From positions 682,001 through 746,000 of the forward strand of contig NZ_JARKNA010000001.1 of NCBI RefSeq assembly GCF_029360765.1: a stretch of 64,000 bases of DNA. Reading direction: 5' to 3'. Of this stretch, positions 10,485-20,980 are shown one piece after another. The stretch's first letter is position 1; every line of letters starts with the position of its first letter. The translations under genes and the position numbers were made by a program. Source of the stretch: Terrimonas pollutisoli (GTDB lineage: Bacteria > Bacteroidota > Bacteroidia > Chitinophagales > Chitinophagaceae). Under the pieces are notes generated by a model. The model searched no databases. It worked only from the letters and a program-made list of their open reading frames with translations, and was not told the origin of the DNA.

Positions 10485-10883
10485 TTAATAGTCGTTACCA
10501 TATCCACCACGGTCACGATTGTAACCGCCGCCACCGCCTTTGTTATAACCGCCGCCGCCGCCTTTTTTAAAGCCGCCGCCACCGCCGCCGTTGCCAAAGC
10601 TTCTTTTCTTGAAGCCACCACCGCCACCGCCAGAGCCTTCTGGTTTAGGACGGCTTTCATTAACTACAATGTTACGGCCATCAACTTCGCTGCCGTTGAG
10701 TGCTGCAATGGCAGCTTGGGCCTGGTCGTCATTCGGCATTTCTACGAAACCAAAGCCTTTGCTGCGGTTGGTAAATTTGTCGTTAACGATTTTGGCTGAA
10801 GTTACTTCACCATGTGCGGCAAAGAGGTTAGAAAGATCCTGATCTTTCAAATTCCAACTAAGGTTTCCTACGTAAATGTTCAT
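10485..10883 (-). CDS. RRM RNA-binding protein with glycine-rich tail
   Basis: Start reset to MNIYVGNLSW (cat at 10881-10883). RNP motifs IYVGNL and KGFGFVEM; tail GGGGGFKKRSFGNGGGGGGFKKGGGGGYNKGGGGGYNRDRGGYGNDY. Confidence 0.93.
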   Translation of the reverse strand: MNIYVGNLSWNLKDQDLSNLFAAHGEVTSAKIVNDKFTNRSKGFGFVEMPNDDQAQAAIAALNGSEVDGRNIVVNESRPKPEGSGGGGGGFKKRSFGNGGGGGGFKKGGGGGYNKGGGGGYNRDRGGYGNDY

Positions 10884-11101
10884 TTTGAGAAATTTAAAAA
10901 ATAAAAAAAGTGCTAACAGTAAACAGTAACCGATGAACATTCTACGTTTATTTCGAAACGTTCAGGACTTATAAAACTGTAAAGAACACCAAGACCATAC
11001 AAAATAACGGATTTTTTTTTGACATTCTGGTAAATATTATTTATAACATCCAGAATTTCATAAAGCTTTGGTAATGAAAGGCGACAAATACCGTTAAAAT
11101 T

Positions 11102-11130
11102 AAAGCCCTCCGGCCAGCCGGAGGGCTTTA
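11102..11130 (-). terminator. Terminator of the rpsF-rpsR-rplI operon
   Basis: aaagccctccggc-ca-gccggagggcttt hairpin just downstream of rplI. Confidence 0.8.
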
Positions 11131-11163
11131 ATTTATCATTTAAAAGAAATTTTAGGTTTGGCT

Positions 11164-11610
11164 TTATTCAGCTCCAACCTCAAATTCAACTTCTGTTGAA
11201 TGACCGTTGCCGAAATCGATTGATGCTTTATAAGAACCAAGTTCTTTTACTTCATCAACAATACTTATTTTTCTGCGGTCAATCTCGTAGCCTTTTTGTT
11301 CGCGAATCGCACGGCTTAATTGCAATGACGTTACACTACCGAAAATCTTTCCACTGGTACCCGTTTTAGCGCCCAGTTTAATTGGAGATTCTTTCAGTTT
11401 TGCAATTACACTGTTTATTTCAGCCAGCATTTTCGCTTCTTTTTTGGCTACTTGTTTCAGCTTTTCTTCCAGTTGCTTGCGGTTGCCCGGATTGCTCTCA
11501 ATAGCCAATTGGCGAGGGAACAGGAAGTTGCGGGCATAACCATTCTTTACTTTTACTACCTCATTGGCAGCACCCAGGTTGTCAACATCCTGGATTAATA
11601 TTACATCCAT
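11164..11610 (-). CDS. rplI: 50S ribosomal protein L9
   Basis: MDVILIQDVDNLGAANEVVKVKNGYARNFLFPRQLA; the ORF track start at 11631 adds MVNKKKK. Confidence 0.96.
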   Translation of the reverse strand: MDVILIQDVDNLGAANEVVKVKNGYARNFLFPRQLAIESNPGNRKQLEEKLKQVAKKEAKMLAEINSVIAKLKESPIKLGAKTGTSGKIFGSVTSLQLSRAIREQKGYEIDRRKISIVDEVKELGSYKASIDFGNGHSTEVEFEVGAE

Positions 11611-11692
11611 TTTTTTCTTTTTGTTCACCATTACCCAGTCTTGATTATGATCAGACTGTCTTTTCTGCTGTTAGCGGAAAGTTAGGGTGAGG

Positions 11693-11956
11693 TTATTTTA
11701 AAAGGTCTGTTACATAAGGCAATAATGCCATCTGGCGAGCTTTTTTAATCGCATCTGATACTTTACGCTGATATTTCAGGCTGTTACCAGTCAAGCGACG
11801 AGGTAATAATTTACCCTGCTCGTTCAGGAATTTTTTCAGGAACTCTATATCCTTATAATCGATATAGTGCATGCCGTACTTTTTGAAACGGCAGAATTTT
11901 TTTACCCTTTTGTCGCTTTTGATAGCGGTCAGGTATTTAATTTCATTTTTTGCCAT
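11693..11956 (-). CDS. rpsR: 30S ribosomal protein S18
   Basis: [52 protein letters not shown]. Confidence 0.96.
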   Translation of the reverse strand: MAKNEIKYLTAIKSDKRVKKFCRFKKYGMHYIDYKDIEFLKKFLNEQGKLLPRRLTGNSLKYQRKVSDAIKKARQMALLPYVTDLLK

Positions 11957-11959
11957 GTC

Positions 11960-12316
11960 TTAAGCCTCCACTACTTTTTCAGTTCCTGTTTTTACACCAC
12001 TTCTCTTTTTAGCGTTGTACTCGACGGCGTATTTATCGAGTTTAGTACAAAGGTGACGCAGGACAGCCTCGTCACGCAGAAGCTGGATCTTCAGCTTCTC
12101 ATTGAAGTCGGATGGCGCAGTGTATTCCAAAACCCAATAAAGACCGGTAGTCTTTTTCTGGATTGGATACGCCAGTGATTTTAGTCCCCATGCGTTTTCA
12201 GCTACAATAGAGCCACCGTTTTCGGTAACCAGCGCTGCAAACTTTTTTTGTTCTGCTTTGAATTCATCATCGCTCAGAACAGGGGTAAAAATCACCATCA
12301 ATTCGTAATTGTTCAT
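11960..12316 (-). CDS. rpsF: 30S ribosomal protein S6
   Basis: MNNYELMVIFTPVLSDDEF...WGLKSLAYPIQKKTTGLYWVLEY; adjacent to rpsR. Confidence 0.96.
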   Translation of the reverse strand: MNNYELMVIFTPVLSDDEFKAEQKKFAALVTENGGSIVAENAWGLKSLAYPIQKKTTGLYWVLEYTAPSDFNEKLKIQLLRDEAVLRHLCTKLDKYAVEYNAKKRSGVKTGTEKVVEA

Positions 12317-12465
12317 TTACCTGTGTTTGTGATTTAAAATTTGTTTATCCCGGTGCTTTTGGCTACGGGGCGGCAAAGATAAGTATTTGAAGGTAGAACA
12401 AGGAGGGTGATGTCAAAGTTTTTTAGACTTTCGGTTTAATAGGAATCTTTATAGGGCAACCAAGT

Positions 12466-14187
12466 CTAATTCGTTGACTTGTAATTAATTTCATCAGAAG
12501 GTAAGCAATCAATAACCCTTAGCTGAAGATTTTTTTCTCCGTTCCACTCATTCACATCAATTTTAAAAACTACGTCAACCGGCTGTTTATATTTGAGAAA
12601 CTCGTATTTAGGTGCCATGTTAAACCCGATTCCCGTGAGAGTAATATTATTCTTTTTTAAACAAAAGCGAAGGTGTTCTTCTTTCACTATTTTCGAATAG
12701 CCGTTGTCAGTAACATTTTTGACGAGAAATACCGGGCGAAGATTTTCAGGTCCGAATGGTTCCATTTGGGAAATAATATTGTAAAAAGACCAGGTAATAT
12801 CCTCAAAGCCTATTTCAGCATCTATGACAACTTCCGGAACCAAAAAATCGGGATTGATGGTCGAAGCGACGATCTCCTCAAATTTGTTTCTAAACGCATC
12901 AATTTTATCTATTTCCAGTGTCATTCCGGCAGCAGCAAAATGCCCTCCATATCCGAGTAAGTGTTCTTTACAGGCATGAATGGCTTCATAAAGATTAAAA
13001 CCCGGAACACTCCTGGCACTCCCTGCAGCAAATTCTCCTGATTGAGTTAAAATGATCGTCGGACGGTAATAGTGTTCTATCACTCTTGACGCAACAATTC
13101 CAACTACACCTTTATGCCAATGAGGCTGGAATAGAACGGTCGATTTGTTTTTTTGCCATTGATCATTGGCTTCAATAAGAGACAATGCTTCAAGCGTAGT
13201 GTTAATATCAGCCTCTTTTCTATCACTGTTATCGCTATGAAGCATTTCAGCAAATCCCAAAGCTTCATCATAAGTTTTTGCAATAAATAATTCTACTGCT
13301 TTCCTGGCGTCATCCATTCTTCCCGCTGCATTCACCCTTGGAGCAATCATGAAAACAAGATTGTGAATATGCAATTCACTTTTTAGCCCGCTCAGGAAAC
13401 TCAAAGCCGTGATGCCATTATTAGGATTTTCGTTGGCTTTTTTTAAACCATGGAAGGCCAAAACCCGGTTTTCACCAGTCATTGGGACAATATCGGCGGC
13501 GATGGCCACAGCTACAAGATCAAGAAATTCATAGGAATGCTCCACCCCAAGATTCAATCTCTCGGCCAAAGCCATTATCAATTTAAAACCAACGCCACAG
13601 CCACAAAGTTCCTTATAGGGATAGTTACAGTCTTTTTGTTTTGGATTTAAAATAGCAACAGCCGGCGGCAATATTTCGTCAGGCATGTGGTGATCGCAAA
13701 CGACAAAATCGATGTTTAGCCCTTTTGCATAATAGATCAGATCAACTGATTTAATGCCACAGTCCAGTGAAATGATCAAACCAAAGCCATTTTGTTTTGC
13801 GAAGTCGATTCCGGCTTTGCTAACGCCATACCCTTCCCGGTATCGGTGAGGGATATAAAAGTCAACATTGGAATGTTGTTTTATAAGGAATTGATACATG
13901 CAGGCAACAGCAGTCGTGCCATCTACATCATAATCCCCGAACACTAATATTTTTTCATTATTAGTAATTGCCCGCAATATTCTTTCAACCGCTTTATCCA
14001 TGTCTTTCATAAGCCACGGGCTATGTAAATGGGATAACTGCGGCCTGAAAAAGTCTTTTGCGGTTTCAAAATTTGAGATACCCCGTTGAGATAAAATTTT
14101 GCAAAGGATGGGATGAATATTGAGGGCCTTTTGTAAAAGCAGGGTATTCTCATTGTCGTCTTGTAATATTGTCCACCGTTTCTTCAT
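12466..14187 (-). CDS. recJ: Single-stranded-DNA-specific exonuclease RecJ
   Basis: DHH-family motifs VFGDYDVDGTTAV, VCDHHMPDE, GYGGHFAAAGMTL. Start MKKRWTIL preferred over the track start at 14217. Confidence 0.94.
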   Translation of the reverse strand: MKKRWTILQDDNENTLLLQKALNIHPILCKILSQRGISNFETAKDFFRPQLSHLHSPWLMKDMDKAVERILRAITNNEKILVFGDYDVDGTTAVACMYQFLIKQHSNVDFYIPHRYREGYGVSKAGIDFAKQNGFGLIISLDCGIKSVDLIYYAKGLNIDFVVCDHHMPDEILPPAVAILNPKQKDCNYPYKELCGCGVGFKLIMALAERLNLGVEHSYEFLDLVAVAIAADIVPMTGENRVLAFHGLKKANENPNNGITALSFLSGLKSELHIHNLVFMIAPRVNAAGRMDDARKAVELFIAKTYDEALGFAEMLHSDNSDRKEADINTTLEALSLIEANDQWQKNKSTVLFQPHWHKGVVGIVASRVIEHYYRPTIILTQSGEFAAGSARSVPGFNLYEAIHACKEHLLGYGGHFAAAGMTLEIDKIDAFRNKFEEIVASTINPDFLVPEVVIDAEIGFEDITWSFYNIISQMEPFGPENLRPVFLVKNVTDNGYSKIVKEEHLRFCLKKNNITLTGIGFNMAPKYEFLKYKQPVDVVFKIDVNEWNGEKNLQLRVIDCLPSDEINYKSTN

Positions 14188-14217
14188 TCTTCCTAAATCT
14201 TTTAAGCAAGCTGTCAA

Positions 14218-15180
14218 TCAATACTTCCTGTCAGTTACATATAGGACAAGATTTTCTAACCCCTGCCTGGCGGCATTCTCCGGGAATTGATTGAGAATAT
14301 CTAATGCTTCTTTCTTGAATTGGTTCATTTTTTCGGCAGCATATGCTATGCCGCCGGCTTCCTTTACTTTTTTAATTATCCAACTTACCTTTTCTTTATC
14401 CTGGTTTTTATTTTTGACAATATAAATAATTTCCCGCCTTGTTTTTTTATCAGTATTGTTCAATGTGTAGATGAGGGGAAGAGTTAGTTTTTTCTCTTTG
14501 ATATCGTTGCCGGTTGGTTTGCCGACATTCTCGCTTGAATAATCAAACAGATCATCTTTGATCTGAAAGGCCATGCCGGTTTTCTCACCAAAGAGCCTCA
14601 TCTTTTCCGCTATTTCTTCGTTGTTGCTGGTTGACCACGCACCTGCCGAACAAGCTGAAGCTAACAGGGATGCGGTTTTATTGCGAATTATCTCAAAATA
14701 AACATCTTCGCTTAGGTTGAGTGACCGGGCCTTTTCGATCTGTAAAAGTTCCCCTTCGCTCATTTTCCTGACCGCATCGGAAAGGATGTGAAGAATTTTA
14801 TGGTCATTATTATCGAGGGACATTAATAGTCCTTTTGCGAGCAAATAATCACCCACCAAAACAGACACTTTGTTTTTCCACAATGCATAAACGGAAAAAA
14901 ATCCTCTTCTTTCCTGGGAGTCATCGACCACATCATCATGTACAAGGGTCGCGGTATGTAAAAGCTCAACCAGTGAGGCGGCCCTATATGCTGGTTCAGT
15001 GATCTCACCGCACAATTTTGCGGAAAGTAACACGAACATGGGCCTAATTTGTTTGCCCTTTCGCTTAACGATATATCTCATTATTCTATCCAGGAGGGGG
15101 GTCTGACTGCGGACAGCCTCTCTGAACCTGGTTTCAAATACCTTCAATTCTGTTTCTATCAATCCTGCGGGTAAGCTCAT
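14218..15180 (-). CDS. Polyprenyl diphosphate synthase
   Basis: Aspartate-rich motifs LVHDDVVDDSQERR and FQIKDDLFDYS. Confidence 0.92.
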   Translation of the reverse strand: MSLPAGLIETELKVFETRFREAVRSQTPLLDRIMRYIVKRKGKQIRPMFVLLSAKLCGEITEPAYRAASLVELLHTATLVHDDVVDDSQERRGFFSVYALWKNKVSVLVGDYLLAKGLLMSLDNNDHKILHILSDAVRKMSEGELLQIEKARSLNLSEDVYFEIIRNKTASLLASACSAGAWSTSNNEEIAEKMRLFGEKTGMAFQIKDDLFDYSSENVGKPTGNDIKEKKLTLPLIYTLNNTDKKTRREIIYIVKNKNQDKEKVSWIIKKVKEAGGIAYAAEKMNQFKKEALDILNQFPENAARQGLENLVLYVTDRKY

Positions 15181-15375
15181 ATGTTAAAAAACGGCAATTT
15201 ACGTTGCAAAAAATTAATGCAGCGAATGCAACGAAATTGACCTTTTTTGTGACTAAGTAATTGAAAAATAAGAACAAACTACATGAAAAATTTTCACAAA
15301 AATTTGGTTATTGTGGTTCAAGTCATATTTTTGCGTTTTATTAGGACATTGTTTTCTCAATCTTAATCCTTAGTT

Positions 15376-17001
15376 ATGATAAGCAAAAAGTACACATTAC
15401 TGGCAGGTTTATTCTGTCTAATGACATCATTTGGTTTCGCCCAAGCGCAAGTTGGAAGCAGCTATAATGTGTCAGATTCTTCCGTAATTCCGTCTAAAAG
15501 AATGCCTCAGCATACTGAGTTTTTGAACGGAACCAATAATTTTCCGGCCAAACCTCGTAATCAATGGGAAATAGGTATTAAAGGTGGTGCATTTACCGTT
15601 AGTGGCGATTTACCTTCTGTTTTTCCAACTTTGGGTTTTGGTGCTCATGTTAGAAAATCGTTTGGTTATGTGTTTTCTATGAGACTGGAATATTTGCATG
15701 GTACTGGTAAAGGTTTGAACTGGAAACCTTCTAGCTACATCCCTGCAAGACCTGATAACCCTTGGTCAGCAGCCGGATATACTGGTGGAGTATACTACAA
15801 TAACTATAAAACAAGTGTAAATGATCTCTCCCTTCAGGGAGTTGTAACCCTTAACAATATTCGCTTTCATAAAGCTAAAACAGGGTTTAACATGTACGTA
15901 TTTGGTGGTATAGGCGGAACAATTTATGATACGAAAGTAAATGCACTTAATGGGACAGCGTCTTATCAAACCGATTTCAGTGGAGTAAATGGCGGCGTTT
16001 ATAAAGATCGTAAGGATACTCGTAAAACTTTGAGAGACATATTGGATGATTCTTATGAATCGCCTGCTGAAAACCATGGTGAAACACGTCCTAAATTGTT
16101 CGGCGATACATTTAAACCCTCTGGCACAGTTGGTTTAGGTATGGCTTTCAAATTAAGCAATCGTATCAATTTGGCTATTGAAGACCGTGTAACCTTCATT
16201 AAGGATGATTTATTAGATGGACAGCGTTGGTCTGAACAAGGTGACCTTACCGGGGATTTTGATTCCTATAACTACGCAACTGTTGGTTTAAACTTCAACC
16301 TGGGTGCAAAATCTGTTGAACCTCTTTACTGGTTAAATCCTTTGGATTATGCTTACAGCGAAATCCGCAATCCTCGCCTGATGAGGCTGCCAAAACCAGT
16401 TTTACCAGATGCAGATGGTGATGGTGTTACTGACCAATTTGACCAGGAGCAAACTCCTGCCGGTGTACCTGTTGATTCCCATGGGGTGAGCCGTGATACT
16501 GATGGTGATGGTGTTCCTGATTCTAAAGACAAGGAATTGATCACTCCAACTCATTGCCAACCAGTAGATGCTGACGGTGTAGGTAAATGCCCATGCCCAG
16601 ATAAATCTTGCTTCGAAGGATTGGTTGCTAAAGATGATTGCGCAGAGAAGTTAGGTGCATTACCAAGCATTTCCTTCAAAAAGGGATCAAATGTGCTGAG
16701 CGATGATAATAAAGCTGTTTTGGCTACAGTAGCCGCTAAACTGCGCAACGCACCAGAGTGTAAGGTAGTTGTGATCGGTTATTGCTCTTCAAGCAAAAAA
16801 GAACAGCAATTGAGCTGGGATCACGTAAACAAAGTAATCACTCACCTGGTTGAGAAAGAAGGTTTAAGCGCAGACCGCTTTATCTTCAACTATGGCCAGG
16901 AAGGTGGTGATTGCGATACAGTTGATCTGCGCGGCGCAGCTGAAGGTGAAGAAGGACCAAATACTGTGGCTCCTCCACACCCTAACCTTCGCAAAAAATA
17001 A
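15376..17001 (+). CDS. OmpA-family outer-membrane protein with thrombospondin type 3-like repeats
   Basis: Signal peptide; beta-barrel-like N-terminus; DADGDGVTDQFD...DTDGDGVPDSKD; OmpA-like C-terminus with FKKGSNVLSDDNKAVLATVAAKL. Confidence 0.88.
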   Translation: MISKKYTLLAGLFCLMTSFGFAQAQVGSSYNVSDSSVIPSKRMPQHTEFLNGTNNFPAKPRNQWEIGIKGGAFTVSGDLPSVFPTLGFGAHVRKSFGYVFSMRLEYLHGTGKGLNWKPSSYIPARPDNPWSAAGYTGGVYYNNYKTSVNDLSLQGVVTLNNIRFHKAKTGFNMYVFGGIGGTIYDTKVNALNGTASYQTDFSGVNGGVYKDRKDTRKTLRDILDDSYESPAENHGETRPKLFGDTFKPSGTVGLGMAFKLSNRINLAIEDRVTFIKDDLLDGQRWSEQGDLTGDFDSYNYATVGLNFNLGAKSVEPLYWLNPLDYAYSEIRNPRLMRLPKPVLPDADGDGVTDQFDQEQTPAGVPVDSHGVSRDTDGDGVPDSKDKELITPTHCQPVDADGVGKCPCPDKSCFEGLVAKDDCAEKLGALPSISFKKGSNVLSDDNKAVLATVAAKLRNAPECKVVVIGYCSSSKKEQQLSWDHVNKVITHLVEKEGLSADRFIFNYGQEGGDCDTVDLRGAAEGEEGPNTVAPPHPNLRKK

Positions 17002-17030
17002 AAATTAGCGATTTACTTTTTGCTGATATA

Positions 17031-17062
17031 CAAACCCTTCCGCTTTTGCGGGAGGGTTTTTC
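17031..17062 (+). terminator. Rho-independent terminator after the OmpA-family gene
   Basis: aaacccttccgc-tttt-gcgggagggttttt. Confidence 0.8.
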
Positions 17063-17143
17063 ATATTGGCTTTATCAAAACCTTAACTGCATGATTTTGG
17101 CAACTTATCTTTTTTACATAAGTTTTGTTGCCATCCATTAACT

Positions 17144-17974
17144 TTGCACACCTTTATGCGTTTTATACCGGTATTACTGATAACTGTTTTATTAGCAAGC
17201 TGCGGAGGAAAAAGTATTAATAAAGTACTTAAAAGCCCTGATCCCGAATACAAGTTGCGTATAGCTGAAAAATATTTCGTTCAAAAAAAATATAGCAAAG
17301 CACAGGTTTTATACGAAGATGTAATGCCATTTTATAAAACGAGACCCGAATTTCAGGACATCTATTATAAATATGCATACTGTGCCTATAACCAGGCTGA
17401 TTATTTAAATGCAGAAAATCTCTTTAAAACGTTCCTCGAAATTTTCCCCAATAGCCCCAAGGCTGAGGAAATGGATTATATGAGGGCTTATAGCTTTTAT
17501 AAACAATCGCCGAAGCCGGAATTGGATCAAACCAATACTATCAAGGCTATGGGAATGATGCAGGTTTTTATCAATACTCATCCTGGCTCGGAAAGAAATA
17601 AACAGGCTTCTGAAATAATCGACGTATGCAGGGGGAAATTGGAGATAAAAGACTATAAAAGTGCGAAGCTATACTTTGATATGGGGCAATTCAGAGCTGC
17701 TGGAGTTGCCTTTACGGCTTTGCTAAATGGGTTTCCCGAATCCCCACAAGCCGATGAGTATAAGCTTATGATCATAAAATCGTATTTTCGGTACGCTGAA
17801 ATGAGCATCGAGGAAAAGAAAACGGAGCGATTTGAAAAAGTGATCAACGAGTGTGAGGATTTTGTTGACCGTTTTCCTGAAAGTAAGTTGCGCAAAGATG
17901 TTGAAGACTACATGACTTTATCTCAAACTAATATTAAAAATTTAAAAAATGAGCAAGCTAAGACGTCAGCTTAG
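17144..17974 (+). CDS. bamD: Outer membrane assembly lipoprotein BamD (TPR)
   Basis: Lipobox LLASCGG; TPR-like helices; upstream of and overlapping the omega-like gene. Confidence 0.9.
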   Translation: MHTFMRFIPVLLITVLLASCGGKSINKVLKSPDPEYKLRIAEKYFVQKKYSKAQVLYEDVMPFYKTRPEFQDIYYKYAYCAYNQADYLNAENLFKTFLEIFPNSPKAEEMDYMRAYSFYKQSPKPELDQTNTIKAMGMMQVFINTHPGSERNKQASEIIDVCRGKLEIKDYKSAKLYFDMGQFRAAGVAFTALLNGFPESPQADEYKLMIIKSYFRYAEMSIEEKKTERFEKVINECEDFVDRFPESKLRKDVEDYMTLSQTNIKNLKNEQAKTSA

Positions 17975-18290
17975 TGCTGGTATTGCCAACAATGTGGAAA
18001 CAAAAAGCCTTGATGACCTGAGGAAAAAGACTGGCAATTTATATGAGTCTATTGCCGTTGTTGCAAAAAGAGCAAACCAGATAAACATATCTCTTAAGGA
18101 AGAGCTTCATAACAAACTGGATGAATTTGCCAGCCATACAGATAGCCTGGAAGAAATCCATGAAAATAAGGAGCAGATAGAAATTTCCCGCGCCTACGAA
18201 AGAATGCCAAACCCTGCCTTATTGGCCACGCAGGAGTTTATGGATGATAAAATCTATTTCCGCAAAGGAGAAGATCAATTATTTGACTAA
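17949..18290 (+). CDS. rpoZ: RNA polymerase omega/Rpb6-like subunit (Bacteroidetes type)
   Basis: 113 aa between bamD and coaBC; NLYESIAVVAKRANQINISLKEEL. Confidence 0.82.
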   Translation: MSKLRRQLSAGIANNVETKSLDDLRKKTGNLYESIAVVAKRANQINISLKEELHNKLDEFASHTDSLEEIHENKEQIEISRAYERMPNPALLATQEFMDDKIYFRKGEDQLFD

Positions 18291-18379
18291 GCTAGATAAG
18301 TACAATAATACTCTGGGCGATATGGTGACAGCTATATCGCTTTTGTATTTTATGGGCAAATAGATAATTTTGGAAGACG

Positions 18380-19576
18380 ATGCTACATGGGAAAAAGATA
18401 TTATTGGGTATATCCGGCAGCATCGCTGCCTATAAAGCTATTTATCTTGTAAGATTATTGATCAAAGAGGGAGCGGAGGTAAAGGTAATTATGACCCCGT
18501 CCGCTAAAGATTTCGTGTCATCACTCACTTTGTCTACGCTGAGCAAAAATCCGGTACTAATAGATTTGTTTGATGAGCAAACCTGGGCTAACCACGTCAT
18601 GCTTGGGCGTTGGGCCGACCTTATGTTGATAGCTCCGTTAAGTTGTAACTCTCTTGCAAAAATGGCCCATGGCCAATGTGATAATCTGTTAATGGCTACT
18701 TATTTTTCGGCAATTTGTCCGGTAGTTGTAGCTCCGGCAATGGATGAAGACATGTGGCATCACCCTTCTACACAGAGCAATTTGCGGTTGTTACAATCAT
18801 ATGGCAACACTATACTCCCGGTTGTAAAGGGAGAGTTGGCCAGTGGCCTGTTTGGTGACGGACGAATGGCGGAGCCTGATCAGATTTTTCGGTTTATTAC
18901 TGACATTTTTTTTTCAAGCAAGCCACTTGCAGGTAAAAAAGCCCTGGTAACGGCAGGTCCTACATACGAAGCCATTGACCCGGTTCGTTTTATTGGTAAT
19001 CATTCATCCGGAAAAATGGGTATTGCTATCGCTGAGGAATTACGCCAAAGGGGGGCAGAGGTAACGTTGGTATTAGGCCCTTCTCCAATATCATTTCCCT
19101 CAAATAGGATACATCTTGTTAAAGTGACTTCAGCTGATGAAATGTACCATGCCTGTCACGAGGTTTTTGAAAAAACAGATATTGCCGTCATGGCAGCTGC
19201 AGTAGCTGATTATACTCCCGTTACAAAGGCAGATCAGAAAATTAAAAAGAAGGACGACGGCCTTGTAGTTGAACTTACGAAAACCAAAGACATCTTAAAA
19301 AGTCTTGGTGAAATAAAAAGAGACAATCAAATATTGGTTGGTTTTGCCCTGGAGACTGTGAATGAAAAAGACTATGCGCGGGAAAAACTGAATAAGAAGA
19401 ATGCAGACATGATCGTTCTCAATTCATTGAATGACGCCGGTGCTGGCTTTGGACACGATACTAATAAAATTACCATCTTTCAAAAAAATGGTACGGAGAT
19501 ATTATTTGATACCAAATCAAAGAGTGAAGTAGCGAAAGATATTGTGGATACAATTATAAACTCATACTATGCTTAA
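18380..19576 (+). CDS. coaBC: Bifunctional phosphopantothenoylcysteine decarboxylase/phosphopantothenate-cysteine ligase
   Basis: KILLGISGSIAAYKAI, PAMDEDMWHHPSTQSNL, VTAGPTYEAIDPVRFIGNHSSGKMG. Confidence 0.96.
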   Translation: MLHGKKILLGISGSIAAYKAIYLVRLLIKEGAEVKVIMTPSAKDFVSSLTLSTLSKNPVLIDLFDEQTWANHVMLGRWADLMLIAPLSCNSLAKMAHGQCDNLLMATYFSAICPVVVAPAMDEDMWHHPSTQSNLRLLQSYGNTILPVVKGELASGLFGDGRMAEPDQIFRFITDIFFSSKPLAGKKALVTAGPTYEAIDPVRFIGNHSSGKMGIAIAEELRQRGAEVTLVLGPSPISFPSNRIHLVKVTSADEMYHACHEVFEKTDIAVMAAAVADYTPVTKADQKIKKKDDGLVVELTKTKDILKSLGEIKRDNQILVGFALETVNEKDYAREKLNKKNADMIVLNSLNDAGAGFGHDTNKITIFQKNGTEILFDTKSKSEVAKDIVDTIINSYYA

Positions 19577-20489
19577 AAGAGTATTGTTTATTTTTCTTAT
19601 TGCGATTGTGCTTATAAATGAGACAAGGGCGCAGGAACTTCAGGCCCGGGTTTCTGTTTTATCGAGCAAGGTCGGTTCCCAGGTAAATAAAAATATCTTT
19701 CAAACTTTACAGACTGCTTTGAACAATTTCGTCAATAACAGAAAATGGACTAATGACGCATTTCAGCCCGGTGAAAAGATCCAATGTAATTTTTTATTAA
19801 ACGTTGAGCAGGATTTAGGCAATAATTTATATAAAGGAAAACTTACTATCCAGGCTGCGAGACCTATTTTCAATAGTTCCTATAATTCTCCAATTATTAA
19901 CTTTCTGGATGATGACGTCGTGTTTCGCTACCAGGAATTTCAGCCTATTGAATTCAATGAAAATCGGGTGCAGGGAAGTGATCCTTCCGCTGCAAATCTG
20001 CCCGCAATTTTTGCTTATTATATCAATATCATATTGGGATTTGACTATGGATCTTTTTCGTTGCGGGGAGGTGATGCGTATTTTAAAAAAGCATGGAATA
20101 TTGTAAACAATGCTCCCGAAAGCAGGGATATTACGGGATGGAGATCTTTCGAAAATATCAGGAACCGTTATTGGTTAGCTGAAAATCTCAATAACAATCG
20201 ATTTGCATTAATGCATGATGCGATTTATGCTTATTATCGAACCGGCATGGATTTGTTTTATGAAAATGAAGAGCAGGCAAGAAGTGGAATTTCCAATTCT
20301 CTAAATTTCTTAAACACTATCAACACCGAAAACCCCAATTCCATGATCATGCAATTTTTTTTCCAGGGAAAGAGCACTGAATTGGTGAAGGTTTTTAGCC
20401 GTGCAAATGCAGATACAAAAACCAGGATAAGAGATATTTTAAGCAAACTGGATATTACCAACGCAATGGCATATAAAGAATTAAAATGA
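19569..20489 (+). CDS. DUF4835 family protein
   Basis: Signal peptide; QELQARVSVLSSKVGSQVNKNIFQTLQTALNNFVNNRKWT; downstream of coaBC as commonly seen in Bacteroidetes. Confidence 0.82.
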   Translation: MLKRVLFIFLIAIVLINETRAQELQARVSVLSSKVGSQVNKNIFQTLQTALNNFVNNRKWTNDAFQPGEKIQCNFLLNVEQDLGNNLYKGKLTIQAARPIFNSSYNSPIINFLDDDVVFRYQEFQPIEFNENRVQGSDPSAANLPAIFAYYINIILGFDYGSFSLRGGDAYFKKAWNIVNNAPESRDITGWRSFENIRNRYWLAENLNNNRFALMHDAIYAYYRTGMDLFYENEEQARSGISNSLNFLNTINTENPNSMIMQFFFQGKSTELVKVFSRANADTKTRIRDILSKLDITNAMAYKELK

Positions 20490-20965
20490 GGAAGTTTTTA
20501 TTAGTTGGTTTGATCTTTCCAATTGTATTTAGCTGTTCCAATAAAGATAAACTTCCAGCAGGAATTTTGTCCAGGCAAAAAATGCGGGAAGTGGTTTGGG
20601 ACATGAGCCGTACTGCAGAATTTCTGAATGGTTTTGTTTTTAATAAAGATTCGTCAATTGATAAGATAGCCGAAAGCGAAAAATGGTACAATAAAGTTTA
20701 TCAATTGCATAAAACGACAAAAAAAGAGTTTGAAAGAAGCTATTCTTATTACCAGTCTCATCCCGATTTAATGAGAGAGCTATTGGATTCATTAAGCAAG
20801 AAAACAATGCCGATCAGGCCGCCTAAGCCAACTAAAGATTCTACCATTCTTAGTGATTCTATTAAAAAAAGAATTCCACCTCCTTTCAAGAGCGAAATTC
20901 AAAACAGAATCATAGATTCGATCAGGAAGCGAAGAATACAAAAGAAAAATATAAGGGCAGTTTAA
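20486..20965 (+). CDS. DUF4296-like lipoprotein
   Basis: Lipobox VFSCSNK; LPAGILSRQKMREVVWDMSRTAEFL. Confidence 0.75.
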   Translation: MRKFLLVGLIFPIVFSCSNKDKLPAGILSRQKMREVVWDMSRTAEFLNGFVFNKDSSIDKIAESEKWYNKVYQLHKTTKKEFERSYSYYQSHPDLMRELLDSLSKKTMPIRPPKPTKDSTILSDSIKKRIPPPFKSEIQNRIIDSIRKRRIQKKNIRAV

Positions 20966-20980
20966 TACTTAAGTTTTGCT

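Noticed and set aside
10446-10799. 117-aa + strand ORF and overlapping alanine/proline-rich ORFs
   Set aside because: Antisense to the glycine-rich repeat of the RRM gene; GC-rich codon repeats produce open frames on several strands.
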